Assembly (NCBI RefSeq): GCF_014193515.1 | Contig: NZ_BLXX01000005.1 | Location: 186,001-250,000 of the forward strand | Reading direction: 5' to 3' | Length of the DNA stretch: 64,000 nucleotides | Origin: Geomonas silvestris | Lineage (GTDB): Bacteria > Desulfobacterota > Desulfuromonadia > Geobacterales > Geobacteraceae | In this document: piece after piece, positions 27,799 through 35,212 of the stretch | Numbering within the stretch: position 1 is the first letter of the stretch | How the letters are laid out: each line of letters begins with the position of its first letter | Position numbers and translations under genes: made by a program | The notes under the pieces: model-generated | Database searches by the model: none | Told to the model about the DNA's origin: nothing | Seen by the model: only the letters and a program-made list of their open reading frames with translations

Positions 27799-29379
27799 AT
27801 GGAAACCAACCTGAAGCTCAAGCTGCTCTCCTACGACCGCGCCGGGGTGCTGGCGAGCCTCGCCACGCTGATGGCGGGGGAAAAGTTCAACATCGCGGCT
27901 CTCGACGTGGAGCGCGGCAACGGCAAAGCGACCCTCTACCTGGAGGCCGAGGGGAGCGCGGAGGGGAGCCAGCGCGTGGTGGAGCGCCTGAGCGCCCTGC
28001 CGGACCTGCTGGAGATCTCCTCGGTCCAGACCATGCCGCACGAGCAGCGCGAAAAGCGGATGCAGATCCTCCTGGACAGCGTAAGCGACGGCATCTTCTT
28101 CATCGACGAAGAGGGGAGCCTCGCGCTCATCAACCGGGTGGCACAGCAGGCGCTCGGGATCGATCCGGCACAGGCGCTGGGTAGCCGCATCACCACGCTG
28201 TCGCTTCCCGACTACACCATCCTCGAGTGCCTTTCCGGGCGCAGTTTTCTGAACCTCAAGAAGGACATCATCACCAAAAACGGCCGCCTGCAGTTCTTCG
28301 TCACCTGCAAGCCGATCACCAACAGGGAAGGGCGCATCATCGGCGCGGTCGAGATCATGAAGGACATGAAGGAGATCCGCAGCCTGGCGAACGCCGTCCT
28401 GCAGCCGCGTCAGATCACCTTCAGCGACATCATCGGCGAGAGCCGTGCGGTGAAGGACGCCATCGCCTTCGCCCAGAAGGTGGCGCGCACCGACTCCTAC
28501 ATCTCGATCCAGGGTGAGAGCGGTACCGGCAAAGAGCTCTTCGCCACCGCGATTCATTTCGCCAGCGGCAGAAGCGGACCCTTCGTCCCGGTGAACTGCG
28601 CGGCGCTTCCCGAGCAGCTTTTGGAGAGCGAGCTCTTCGGCTTCGTGGGGGGGAGCTTCACCGGCGCGCGCAAGCAGGGGAAGCCCGGCCTCTTCGAGCT
28701 GGCCCAGGAGGGGACCATCTTCCTCGACGAGATCACCGAACTCCCCTTGCCGCTGCAGTCCAAGCTTTTGCGGGTGATCCAGGAGAAGAGCGTGCGGCGT
28801 ATCGGCGGCACCCACGAGATCGCGGTGAACGCGCGGCTCATCACCGCCACCAACAAGCGGCTCGAGCAGATGATCCGCGAGCGCTCCTTCCGCGAGGACC
28901 TCTACTACCGGATCAACGTGCTCCCCATCCACATCTCCCCCCTGCGCGAGCGCCCCGAAGACATCCCGCTCTTGGCGGAGCACTTCCTCATGCAGCTCAA
29001 CTCCCTTTTGGACAAGAACATCCGCGGTTTCCAGCCCGAGGCGCTCGCCCGGCTTTCCCGGCACAACTGGCCGGGGAACGTCCGCGAGCTCAGAAACGTC
29101 ATCGAGCGCGCCGCCATCCTCTGTTCCGGCGACCAGGTCGACAACGACAGCATCATGATAGGGTTTGACCTGGACAAGACCATCGCCGAGATGAAGAGCC
29201 AGGCCCATGCCACCGACGCCACCCCCACCTTGCAGGCCCGGCTGGAAAGCTTCGAGAGGCAGATCCTGGAGGAGACCCTGGCCGCCTCCCGGAGCGTGCG
29301 CCAGGCTGCGCAGCGCCTGGGGATTTCGCACACCGCGCTTTTGAAAAAGCTGAAGAAGTACGCGCCGGCCGACTCGTAG
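27799..29379 (+). CDS. Sigma-54-dependent regulator with ACT and PAS domains (TyrR-like architecture)
   Basis: A 526-residue enhancer-binding protein. Residues 1-80 look like an ACT domain (KLLSYDRAGVLASLATLM), 88-190 a PAS domain (DSVSDGIFFIDEEGSLALIN), 205-435 the AAA+ ATPase with Walker A GESGTGKE (about 238) and Walker B-like IFLDEITELPL, and a Fis-type helix-turn-helix at the C-terminus (VRQAAQRLGISHTALLKKL). The GAFTGA loop reads GSFTGA, so contact with sigma-54 is probably kept. ACT plus PAS recalls TyrR, which senses aromatic amino acids. The gene lies just upstream of a -24/-12 promoter (29717) and is its obvious candidate activator. GGAGGAG precedes ATG 27799. Confidence 0.92.
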   Translation: METNLKLKLLSYDRAGVLASLATLMAGEKFNIAALDVERGNGKATLYLEAEGSAEGSQRVVERLSALPDLLEISSVQTMPHEQREKRMQILLDSVSDGIFFIDEEGSLALINRVAQQALGIDPAQALGSRITTLSLPDYTILECLSGRSFLNLKKDIITKNGRLQFFVTCKPITNREGRIIGAVEIMKDMKEIRSLANAVLQPRQITFSDIIGESRAVKDAIAFAQKVARTDSYISIQGESGTGKELFATAIHFASGRSGPFVPVNCAALPEQLLESELFGFVGGSFTGARKQGKPGLFELAQEGTIFLDEITELPLPLQSKLLRVIQEKSVRRIGGTHEIAVNARLITATNKRLEQMIRERSFREDLYYRINVLPIHISPLRERPEDIPLLAEHFLMQLNSLLDKNIRGFQPEALARLSRHNWPGNVRELRNVIERAAILCSGDQVDNDSIMIGFDLDKTIAEMKSQAHATDATPTLQARLESFERQILEETLAASRSVRQAAQRLGISHTALLKKLKKYAPADS

Positions 29380-29428
29380 GGGGAAGCGACCGTGATCGCC
29401 ATGATCGACCCACTGCTGGCGGCCTTAC

Positions 29429-29469
29429 GTCCTCCCCTTTGCGAAGGGGAGACAGAGGGGATTTGCTGT
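29429..29469 (+). repeat. CCCCTTTGCGAAGGGG family repeat copy
   Basis: Near-palindromic core CCCCTTTGCGAAGGGG followed by AGACAGAGGGGATTTGCTGT; almost identical to the copy at 40745-40786. Confidence 0.8.
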
Positions 29470-29527
29470 TCGGCCTTCGTGGCGCGCGCATCGGGCAGTG
29501 ACTGCCAGTAGCGAAGCCTCTCGTTTT

Positions 29528-29629
29528 GGAAACCTTTGGAACCGCTGGCAACCAAGGTTTCCACCTGATATCCCCATTCTTTCGCTATCTTAGCCAGATT
29601 TAACCCAATTTGCGGTAACCAAAGTTTCC
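29528..29629. promoter_or_regulatory. Three copies of a 16-bp motif: candidate upstream activator sites
   Basis: GGCAACCAAGGTTTCC (29547-29562) and GGTAACCAAAGTTTCC (29614-29629) agree at 14 of 16 positions. A third copy on the other strand (29528-29543, reverse complement GGTTCCAAAGGTTTCC) agrees with the first at 12 of 16. They lie about 90-190 bp upstream of the -24 element, the usual distance for enhancer sites of sigma-54 activators. They do not match the TyrR box TGTAAAN6TTTACA. Binding by the 27799 protein is an inference. Confidence 0.55.
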
Positions 29630-29716
29630 AATTCTCTCGTCTCAGCTTTATACATCCTCTCTTGCCAATCGATACAACTCATTTAAAATCAGCATGTTAT
29701 CCGTTTCTCTCCACGC

Positions 29717-29731
29717 TGGCACGCACCTTGC
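29717..29731 (+). promoter_or_regulatory. Sigma-54 (-24/-12) promoter of the 2-oxoacid oxidoreductase operon
   Basis: TGGCACGCACCTTGC has GG and GC elements ten bases apart and matches the RpoN consensus TGGCACG-N4-TTGC exactly. Transcription would start near 29743, about 45 bp before the first gene. Confidence 0.88.
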
Positions 29732-29788
29732 CGTATACAGCCCGCGAACGATCCCCTGCACCAAGCAGTTCGGTCCCTGGAGGTGGCG

Positions 29789-32071
29789 ATGGAGCCCTGG
29801 TACGAGAGCAAGCTTTCCCCCGTAGCGCTCCCCGACGGAATAACCCTGCCGCTGGAGATCCGGGTGCACGGACGCGGCGGGCAGGGGGGTGTCACCTGCG
29901 CAAAGCTGATCGCGGCGCTCTACGCCGGGATGGGGCTGGCGGTGCAAACCTTCGGCGATTACGGCAGCGAGCGCTCCGGCGCCCCGGTCCAGGCATTCAC
30001 CCGGGTGGACCGCACCCGGATCACCAACCGCAACAAGATCTACCGCCCCGATCACCTGCTGGTGCTCGATCCCGGCCTCCTGGAGACCCCGGTCCTCTCC
30101 GGTGTTGCACCGGGCGCGCTCATCCTGTTGAACGCGACGGCCCCCCCCGAGGCCTTCGCCGACACGTTCCGCCACTTCCGCTACGCCGTCGTCGACGCGA
30201 CGGAAATCGCCCGCGAGCAGGGGATCGGCTCCAGCTCGGTGGTCATCATCAACACCACCATCATCGGTGCGTACCTGCGCCTGCTCGGCCTGCCGCACGA
30301 GCTTTTGCGCGCCGCCTTCGACAAGCTGGGGTTGCTCGGCGACCTCCCCGCTGCCGAGCTCGCCTACCAGCGGGTGCAGATCCGCGAGACCGCCGAGTCT
30401 GGCGCGGCCGCAGCGCAACCGGCAGCGTTCAGCGCCGGGAGTGCCGAGGTAACACCGATCGCCGGCGTGGCGCAGGATTTTCCCGTCGACCTGAAGACCG
30501 GCCTTTGGAGCAACCTCTCCCCCGGCTACCGCAACTACACCCCGCCCTGCAATGCCGCCTGCCCGGCCGGAAACGACATCGTCGCCTTCGTGCAGGCCCT
30601 GAAGAAAGAGGGGCCGGAGGCGACCGCCGCCATCCTCTTGCGCACCCAGGCGCTCCCCGCGGTCTGCGGCCGGGTCTGCCCGGCCCCCTGCATGAACGAC
30701 TGCAACCGCAAGGCGTTCGACGGCTCGGTCAACATCCGCAGCCTGGAGCGCTGGATCGCCGACCACAGCGAACTCTCTCTCCCCAAAGAGACGGCGGCAG
30801 AACCGCGCCGCTTCGCCATCGTGGGGGGCGGCCCGGCCGGGCTGAGCGCCGCCTACCAGCTGGCGCTGCGCGGCCACCATGCCACCATCCACGAAGCCGC
30901 AGCGAAGCTCGGCGGCGTGCTGCGCTACGGGATCCCGGAGTTCCGGCTTCCCGCCGAGGTGCTGGATCGCGACCTCTCCCGCATCCTCGCCCTGGGAGTG
31001 CAGACGGTCTGCGACCGCCCGGTCACCAGTGCCGAACTGACACGCCTGGCAAGCGAGTACGATGCCGTCCTCATCTGTACCGGCTTCGGCGCGCCGCATA
31101 CCCTCGGGGTCTCCGGCGAAGAGCTCCCGGGGGTCGAGCAGGGGCTCCCCTTTCTGGAACGGGTGAAGAGTACCGGCGAAAAGGTCTCCGGACAGGTCGT
31201 CGTGGTGGGCGGCGGCAACTCGGCCATCGACTGCGCCCGAAGCGCCCTGCGCTGCGGCGCCGATTCGGTGCGCATCGTCTACCGGCGCAGCCGTGAGGAC
31301 ATGCCCGCCATCGTGGAGGAGATCGCCGAGGCCGAGCAGGAGGGGACCCGCCTGATGACCCGGCGCCAGCCGGTCTCGCTGAGCGGCGCCGACCGGGTCA
31401 CCGGGATCACCATCGCGGAAGTCGAAGCCGGCGCACCCGACGCGAGCGGCCGCTGCCGCCCGGTGGTCACCGAGCGTACCACCGAGCTTACCTGCGACCT
31501 GGTGCTGCTCGCGCTGGGGCAGGTGAACGAGCGCGAGCTGCTCCCCCGCGACTGGGAATTCAAAGAGGGACGCATCTACCGGGGCGAGAGCGCTCTGCCG
31601 GTCTGGCTGGCCGGCGACTGCTGCACCGGCGAGGGAACCGTGACCCACGCCATCGGCAACGCGCGCCGGACCGTGCTCAGAATGCTCGCAGAACTCGCTG
31701 CCGGTCCGCTGGAAGCGCAGCCGGGCGTCGCGGACCAGGTGGTGGCGCCGGCCCAGATCCGCTTCTCGGCCTTCGAGGTGGACCCTCCCGGCCAGGACCG
31801 CCACATCCCCATCGCCCAGGCGCGCCAGGGGTTCGCCGAGTTCAACCTTGGCCTTGACGGCCCCCAGGAGGCCCAGCGCTGCTTCTCCTGCGGACAGTGC
31901 ACCCAGTGCGATACCTGCCTCATCTATTGCCCGGACGGCATCATCTACCGCTGCGACGACGGCTACCGGGTCGACCTGGAACGCTGCAAAGGGTGCGGCA
32001 TGTGCGTTGCCGAGTGCCCGCGCTGCGCCATGGAGATGCATGAGAAAAACGCACAGGGAGGCAAACCATGA
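29789..32071 (+). CDS. 2-oxoacid:ferredoxin oxidoreductase, fused gamma subunit + GltD-like flavoprotein + two-[4Fe-4S] ferredoxin domain
   Basis: A 760-residue fusion. Residues ~20-190 are a PorG/gamma domain (EIRVHGRGGQGGVTCAK; YGSERSGAPVQAF). Residues ~235-640 resemble the small subunit of glutamate synthase (GltD): Cys-rich Fe-S region (CNAACPAGNDI about 252; CGRVCPAPCMNDC), FAD site GGGPAGLSAAYQ (about 346) and NAD(P)H site GGGNSAIDCARS (about 474). Residues ~697-745 carry a PorD-like ferredoxin (CFSCGQCTQCDTC; CKGCGMCVAECP). ATG 29789 has GGAGG 5 bp upstream; GTG 29783 overlaps that SD. It suggests a complex able to pass electrons between 2-oxoacid, ferredoxin and NAD(P)H. Substrate unknown. 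Overlaps the next gene by 4 bp. Confidence 0.85.
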   Translation: MEPWYESKLSPVALPDGITLPLEIRVHGRGGQGGVTCAKLIAALYAGMGLAVQTFGDYGSERSGAPVQAFTRVDRTRITNRNKIYRPDHLLVLDPGLLETPVLSGVAPGALILLNATAPPEAFADTFRHFRYAVVDATEIAREQGIGSSSVVIINTTIIGAYLRLLGLPHELLRAAFDKLGLLGDLPAAELAYQRVQIRETAESGAAAAQPAAFSAGSAEVTPIAGVAQDFPVDLKTGLWSNLSPGYRNYTPPCNAACPAGNDIVAFVQALKKEGPEATAAILLRTQALPAVCGRVCPAPCMNDCNRKAFDGSVNIRSLERWIADHSELSLPKETAAEPRRFAIVGGGPAGLSAAYQLALRGHHATIHEAAAKLGGVLRYGIPEFRLPAEVLDRDLSRILALGVQTVCDRPVTSAELTRLASEYDAVLICTGFGAPHTLGVSGEELPGVEQGLPFLERVKSTGEKVSGQVVVVGGGNSAIDCARSALRCGADSVRIVYRRSREDMPAIVEEIAEAEQEGTRLMTRRQPVSLSGADRVTGITIAEVEAGAPDASGRCRPVVTERTTELTCDLVLLALGQVNERELLPRDWEFKEGRIYRGESALPVWLAGDCCTGEGTVTHAIGNARRTVLRMLAELAAGPLEAQPGVADQVVAPAQIRFSAFEVDPPGQDRHIPIAQARQGFAEFNLGLDGPQEAQRCFSCGQCTQCDTCLIYCPDGIIYRCDDGYRVDLERCKGCGMCVAECPRCAMEMHEKNAQGGKP

Positions 32072-33228
32072 AGGGCGAACTCTTAAGCGCCAACCACGCC
32101 GCGGCACTGGCGGCCACCCTTGCCGCGCGCGCCAACCGCTTCGGCCGCGGCTTCTGCAGCGGCGTTTACCCCATCACCCCCTCCACCGAGTGCATGGAGT
32201 TCCTCTGCAACCAGGTAATCGAGAAGGGGAAGGTGGTGCGCGTCGAGAGCGAGCACAGCGCCATGGGTGTCTGCATCGGCGCCTCGGCGGCCGGCGCACG
32301 CTCCTTCACCGCCACCGCCTCCAACGGGCTCGCCTACATGGCCGAGAACTGCGTCGCCGCGGCGAGCCTGCGCCTCCCCATCGTGTTGACCGTGGCCAAC
32401 CGGACCATGGGGCCTCCCTGGAACATCTGGGCCGACCACGGCGACGCGCTCATGCTGCGCGACCTGGGGCTGATCCAGTTCTACTGCGCCGACAACCAGG
32501 AGGTGTTCGATACCGTGCTGGCCGCGTTTCGCTTGGCCGAAGACCCGCGGGTGCTGATGCCGGTCATGGTCTGCATGGAAGGGTTCATCCTCTCCCACAC
32601 CGTGGCGCAGACCGACGTCCCCAGCCAGGAGCAGGTGGATGCCTTCCTTCCGCCCACCCGGGTTCCGCAGCAGCTCGGCAGCACGCCGCATTCGCTGGGG
32701 CAGATGGAACTGCCGCGCCAGACCGAGGCGCACCGCAAGCAGCACCACGAGGCGATGCGCGCGGCCGGTGCCGTGCTTGACGAGGTCCGCGCCGAGTTCG
32801 GCCGTCACTTCGACCGCGAACTCCCGGGTGCGGTGGTCCCCTACCGGATGGGGGATGCCGAGACCGTCATCGTCTCCCTGGGCACCATGGGGCTTACCGC
32901 CGAGCGGGTGGTGGATTCTCTGCGCGAGCGCGGCCAGCAGGTGGGAGCGCTGCGGGTGCGGCTCTTCCGGCCCTTCCCCGTTGCGGACCTGCGCCGTCAA
33001 CTGGCCGGGAAAAAGCGGATCGCCGTGCTGGACCGCGACCTGAGCGTCGGCCTGGGGGGGATCCTCTGGAGCGAGCTGCGCGGGGTTGCCGACCCCGGCG
33101 CGCTGGTGCAGAACTACCTCACCGGTCTGGGGGGCGGCGACGTCTGTCCCGAGCACCTGGAACGGATAGTGGACGATGTGTGCAGTCGCAGCGAGGCCGG
33201 CGACCCGGTCTTTTTGGAGGAGCTATGA
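32068..33228 (+). CDS. 2-oxoacid:ferredoxin oxidoreductase alpha subunit (PorA/VorB-like)
   Basis: A 386-residue alpha subunit. The N-terminal pyrimidine-binding domain has SGVYPITPSTECMEFL and VESEHSAMGVCIGASAAGAR (with the Glu that activates TPP), followed by TATASNGLAYMAE. The C-terminal transketolase-like domain includes VIVSLGTMGLTAERVVD. It works with the beta subunit encoded next to oxidatively decarboxylate a 2-oxoacid to an acyl-CoA, reducing ferredoxin; the same enzyme can run in reverse. Residues that separate pyruvate, 2-oxoglutarate, branched-chain or aryl substrates cannot be assigned here. ATGA overlaps on both sides show a tightly coupled operon. Confidence 0.9.
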   Translation: MKGELLSANHAAALAATLAARANRFGRGFCSGVYPITPSTECMEFLCNQVIEKGKVVRVESEHSAMGVCIGASAAGARSFTATASNGLAYMAENCVAAASLRLPIVLTVANRTMGPPWNIWADHGDALMLRDLGLIQFYCADNQEVFDTVLAAFRLAEDPRVLMPVMVCMEGFILSHTVAQTDVPSQEQVDAFLPPTRVPQQLGSTPHSLGQMELPRQTEAHRKQHHEAMRAAGAVLDEVRAEFGRHFDRELPGAVVPYRMGDAETVIVSLGTMGLTAERVVDSLRERGQQVGALRVRLFRPFPVADLRRQLAGKKRIAVLDRDLSVGLGGILWSELRGVADPGALVQNYLTGLGGGDVCPEHLERIVDDVCSRSEAGDPVFLEEL

Positions 33229-34151
33229 TGAACGAACCGCTTCTGGGGGGGATGGCGCAGACCGTGCTCGATCGCGGCGAGCCGCTCTTGCGCCCCGGCA
33301 ACACCAACTGCGGCGGCTGCGGCATGTCGAACCTCATGCAGATGCTGAGGCGCGCGGTGGCCGACCGGCCGGTGCAGTTGATCATTCCCGCCTGCTGCGG
33401 TGCCATCGCGGCCGGCTCCTTTCCGCAAAGCGGCTACGGCGCGCCCACCCTGCTGACCACCTTCGCCTCCGCGGCGGCAGCGGCCAGCGGCGCGGCGAAC
33501 GTGGCCCAGCTGAACGGCGAGGAGACCCGGGTCATCTGCCTGGCCGGCGACGGCGGTACCTACGATATCGGTTTCGCCACCATGTCGGCCGCCGCCGAGC
33601 GTAACGAGGACATCCTCTACATCTGCTACGACAACGAGATCTACGGGAACACCGGCGGTCAGCGCTCCTCGGCCACCCCGGCCGGTGCGGTCACCAGCAA
33701 CACCCCCGGTGGCAAGAAAGAGGAGAAGAAGGACCTGATGGCCATCATGGCCGCCCACCGGATCCCCTACGCCGCCTCGATCTCGCTCGCGCACGCCGAC
33801 GATACCATGAGGAAGCTGAGGCATGCCCTCGACCTGAAAGGATTTCGTTTCCTGCACGTGCTTTCCCCCTGTCCGACCGGGTGGAAGTCCGAGCCGGCGC
33901 TGGGGATCGAGCTGGTGCGGCTCGCGGTGCGCTCCGGCATCTACCCGGTGTTCGAGGTCTTCGACGGCCAGCGCCACCAGATCAACATCGAGCCCGACTT
34001 CTCCGACGAAGCGCTGGAGATGTACCTCTCCCTGCAGCGCAGATTCCAGCGTTCGGGCCTGAAGGCATCCGACCTGCGTCCGGCCATCGACCGGCACTGG
34101 CAGCACCTGCGCGTCCTAAGCGGCAGGATCGTTCCGGCGAAGCGGGTGTAA
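33225..34151 (+). CDS. 2-oxoacid:ferredoxin oxidoreductase beta subunit (PorB-like, TPP-binding)
   Basis: A 308-residue beta subunit. It has NTNCGGCGMSNLMQML (Cys pair near the N-terminus, likely [4Fe-4S] ligands with the later Cys pair in PACCGA), and the thiamine diphosphate site GDGGTYDIGFATMS with DNEIYGNTGGQRS. The C-terminal part has LHVLSPCPTGWKSEP, normal for this family. ATG 33225 overlaps the alpha-subunit stop (ATGA) and GGAGG lies 4 bp upstream; ATG 33228 is equally possible. Last gene of the operon. Confidence 0.9.
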   Translation: MMNEPLLGGMAQTVLDRGEPLLRPGNTNCGGCGMSNLMQMLRRAVADRPVQLIIPACCGAIAAGSFPQSGYGAPTLLTTFASAAAAASGAANVAQLNGEETRVICLAGDGGTYDIGFATMSAAAERNEDILYICYDNEIYGNTGGQRSSATPAGAVTSNTPGGKKEEKKDLMAIMAAHRIPYAASISLAHADDTMRKLRHALDLKGFRFLHVLSPCPTGWKSEPALGIELVRLAVRSGIYPVFEVFDGQRHQINIEPDFSDEALEMYLSLQRRFQRSGLKASDLRPAIDRHWQHLRVLSGRIVPAKRV

Positions 34152-34454
34152 GAGGGGGACGAGCTCCGGGGGGCTGGCTCCGCCAGGTGCCTGACCCCTT
34201 AGCCGGGAAACGCTGAAGCAAAGGGGGCCGTTCCGCCGGCTCTCCTCATGCTCCCAAGGCCGCCGCGGGAAAGGGTGAGGATCGGCTCTGCAAAGGTTTT
34301 TCCAGGAGCAATGGAGCGTGGATGAAGATGTCACGCGGCGCGGCCGGCGGCCCCACGTTCTCCCCTTTGCGAAGGGGGGGACCTGAGGGTTGCTGCAGCG
34401 CTGCGTGGCAACGTCAAACAACCTTCGTCACATCATCAACGAAAGGAGCAACCG
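34152..34454. other. 303-bp intergenic region with one repeat copy
   Basis: No gene found. It holds one copy of the CCCCTTTGCGAAGGGG family at 34357-34397 (core TCCCCTTTGCGAAGGGGG). No clear terminator with a T-run after the beta subunit was found. Confidence 0.6.
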
Positions 34455-35012
34455 ATGCGCAAGTACGTGGGTGAAAGGGTGAAAAAACTGCGCGAGGCGC
34501 AGGGGCTCGCGTTGGAGCAGGTCTGCAAGCTGACCGGCATTCCCGCCGACCAGCTGCGCGCCATCGAGGAGGGGGACTCGGTCCCGGCCATCGGGGTGGT
34601 GATCAAGCTCTCGCGGGTGCTCGGCTCCCGGATGGAGGGGCTGCTGCACGGCGGCGGGGTGGTCTCCGAATCGCTCACCATCTGCCGCTCGGGCGAGTCG
34701 CTGGTCCCCGAGCAGGGCGATACCAACCAGGGGTACGCCTATAAGTCGCTCACTCGGCCGGGGACTGCAGGGCACCTCATGGAGCCGTTCCTGCTCTCCT
34801 TCGATCCCCAGTCCGAACCGGGGGTGCCGATCAGCCATGACGGGCAGGAGTTCGTCTTCGTGCTGGACGGCGAGATCGAGCTCTTCTACGACGGACAGAG
34901 CTATCGCCTGGCGCGCGGCGACAGCGCCTACCTGGACGCCTCCCGGCCTCATACCTTCCACGGCCTGGGCGACCGGTTGGCCCAGATGATGGCGGTGGTC
35001 AGTTCGGGGTAG
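34455..35012 (+). CDS. XRE-family regulator with C-terminal cupin domain
   Basis: A 185-residue regulator. Residues ~1-65 are a Cro/C1-type helix-turn-helix (VGERVKKLREAQGLALEQVCKL; QLRAIEEGDSVPAI). Residues ~105-180 are a cupin barrel (HDGQEFVFVLDGEIELFYD; LARGDSAYLDASRPHTF), which normally binds a small ligand. Proteins of this design often regulate nearby metabolic genes, and in this neighbourhood the oxidoreductase operon is the closest candidate. AAAGGAGC precedes ATG 34455. Ligand unknown. Confidence 0.9.
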   Translation: MRKYVGERVKKLREAQGLALEQVCKLTGIPADQLRAIEEGDSVPAIGVVIKLSRVLGSRMEGLLHGGGVVSESLTICRSGESLVPEQGDTNQGYAYKSLTRPGTAGHLMEPFLLSFDPQSEPGVPISHDGQEFVFVLDGEIELFYDGQSYRLARGDSAYLDASRPHTFHGLGDRLAQMMAVVSSG

Positions 35013-35015
35013 CCA

Positions 35016-35134
35016 CCAAAAGGCACAAAAACCACAAAAGGGAAACCTTACCAGCTGGTTTGGCCTTGGGCGTTGACGGAAAAGGCCGGACCCGTTATGG
35101 TTGAGGGCTTTTTTGTGTCTTTTGTACCTTTTGG
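35016..35134. repeat. Imperfect inverted repeat with CACAAAA arms
   Basis: The arm at 35016-35042 (starting CCAAAAGGCACAAAAACCAC) pairs with the arm at 35108-35134 (ending TTTGTACCTTTTGG) at about 22 of 27 positions, around a 65-bp centre. It lies between the XRE-cupin gene and the radical SAM gene. It may be a small mobile-type repeat or an extended hairpin; the T-rich right arm could also end transcription of the XRE gene. Confidence 0.55.
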
Positions 35135-35212
35135 CGGCAAAGAGAGCCCTTGCCTTTCTCCTTTGCCTCTTTTCCCTTCCACGGCCACCGCCAATGGTGG
35201 TACTTTGTCGGC

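Larger units (their letters stand above)
29380..29788. other. 409-bp regulatory intergenic region upstream of the oxidoreductase operon
   Basis: No gene. From left to right it holds one copy of the CCCCTTTGCGAAGGGG repeat (29429-29469), three copies of a 16-bp motif (29528-29543, 29547-29562, 29614-29629) and a sigma-54 promoter (29717-29731). The last part is the leader of the 29789 gene. Confidence 0.8.

Noticed and set aside
26038-29331. Very long - strand open frame (about 1,097 codons) opposite the kinase and sigma-54 activator
   Set aside because: It spans two genes with clear domains on the + strand, and its translation is Gly/Asp/Leu/Val/His-rich without motifs, typical of a GC-rich antisense frame.
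29648-32107. Long - strand open frame opposite the PorG-GltD-PorD fusion
   Set aside because: Antisense shadow; the + strand encodes recognisable cofactor sites and a fitting promoter and SD.
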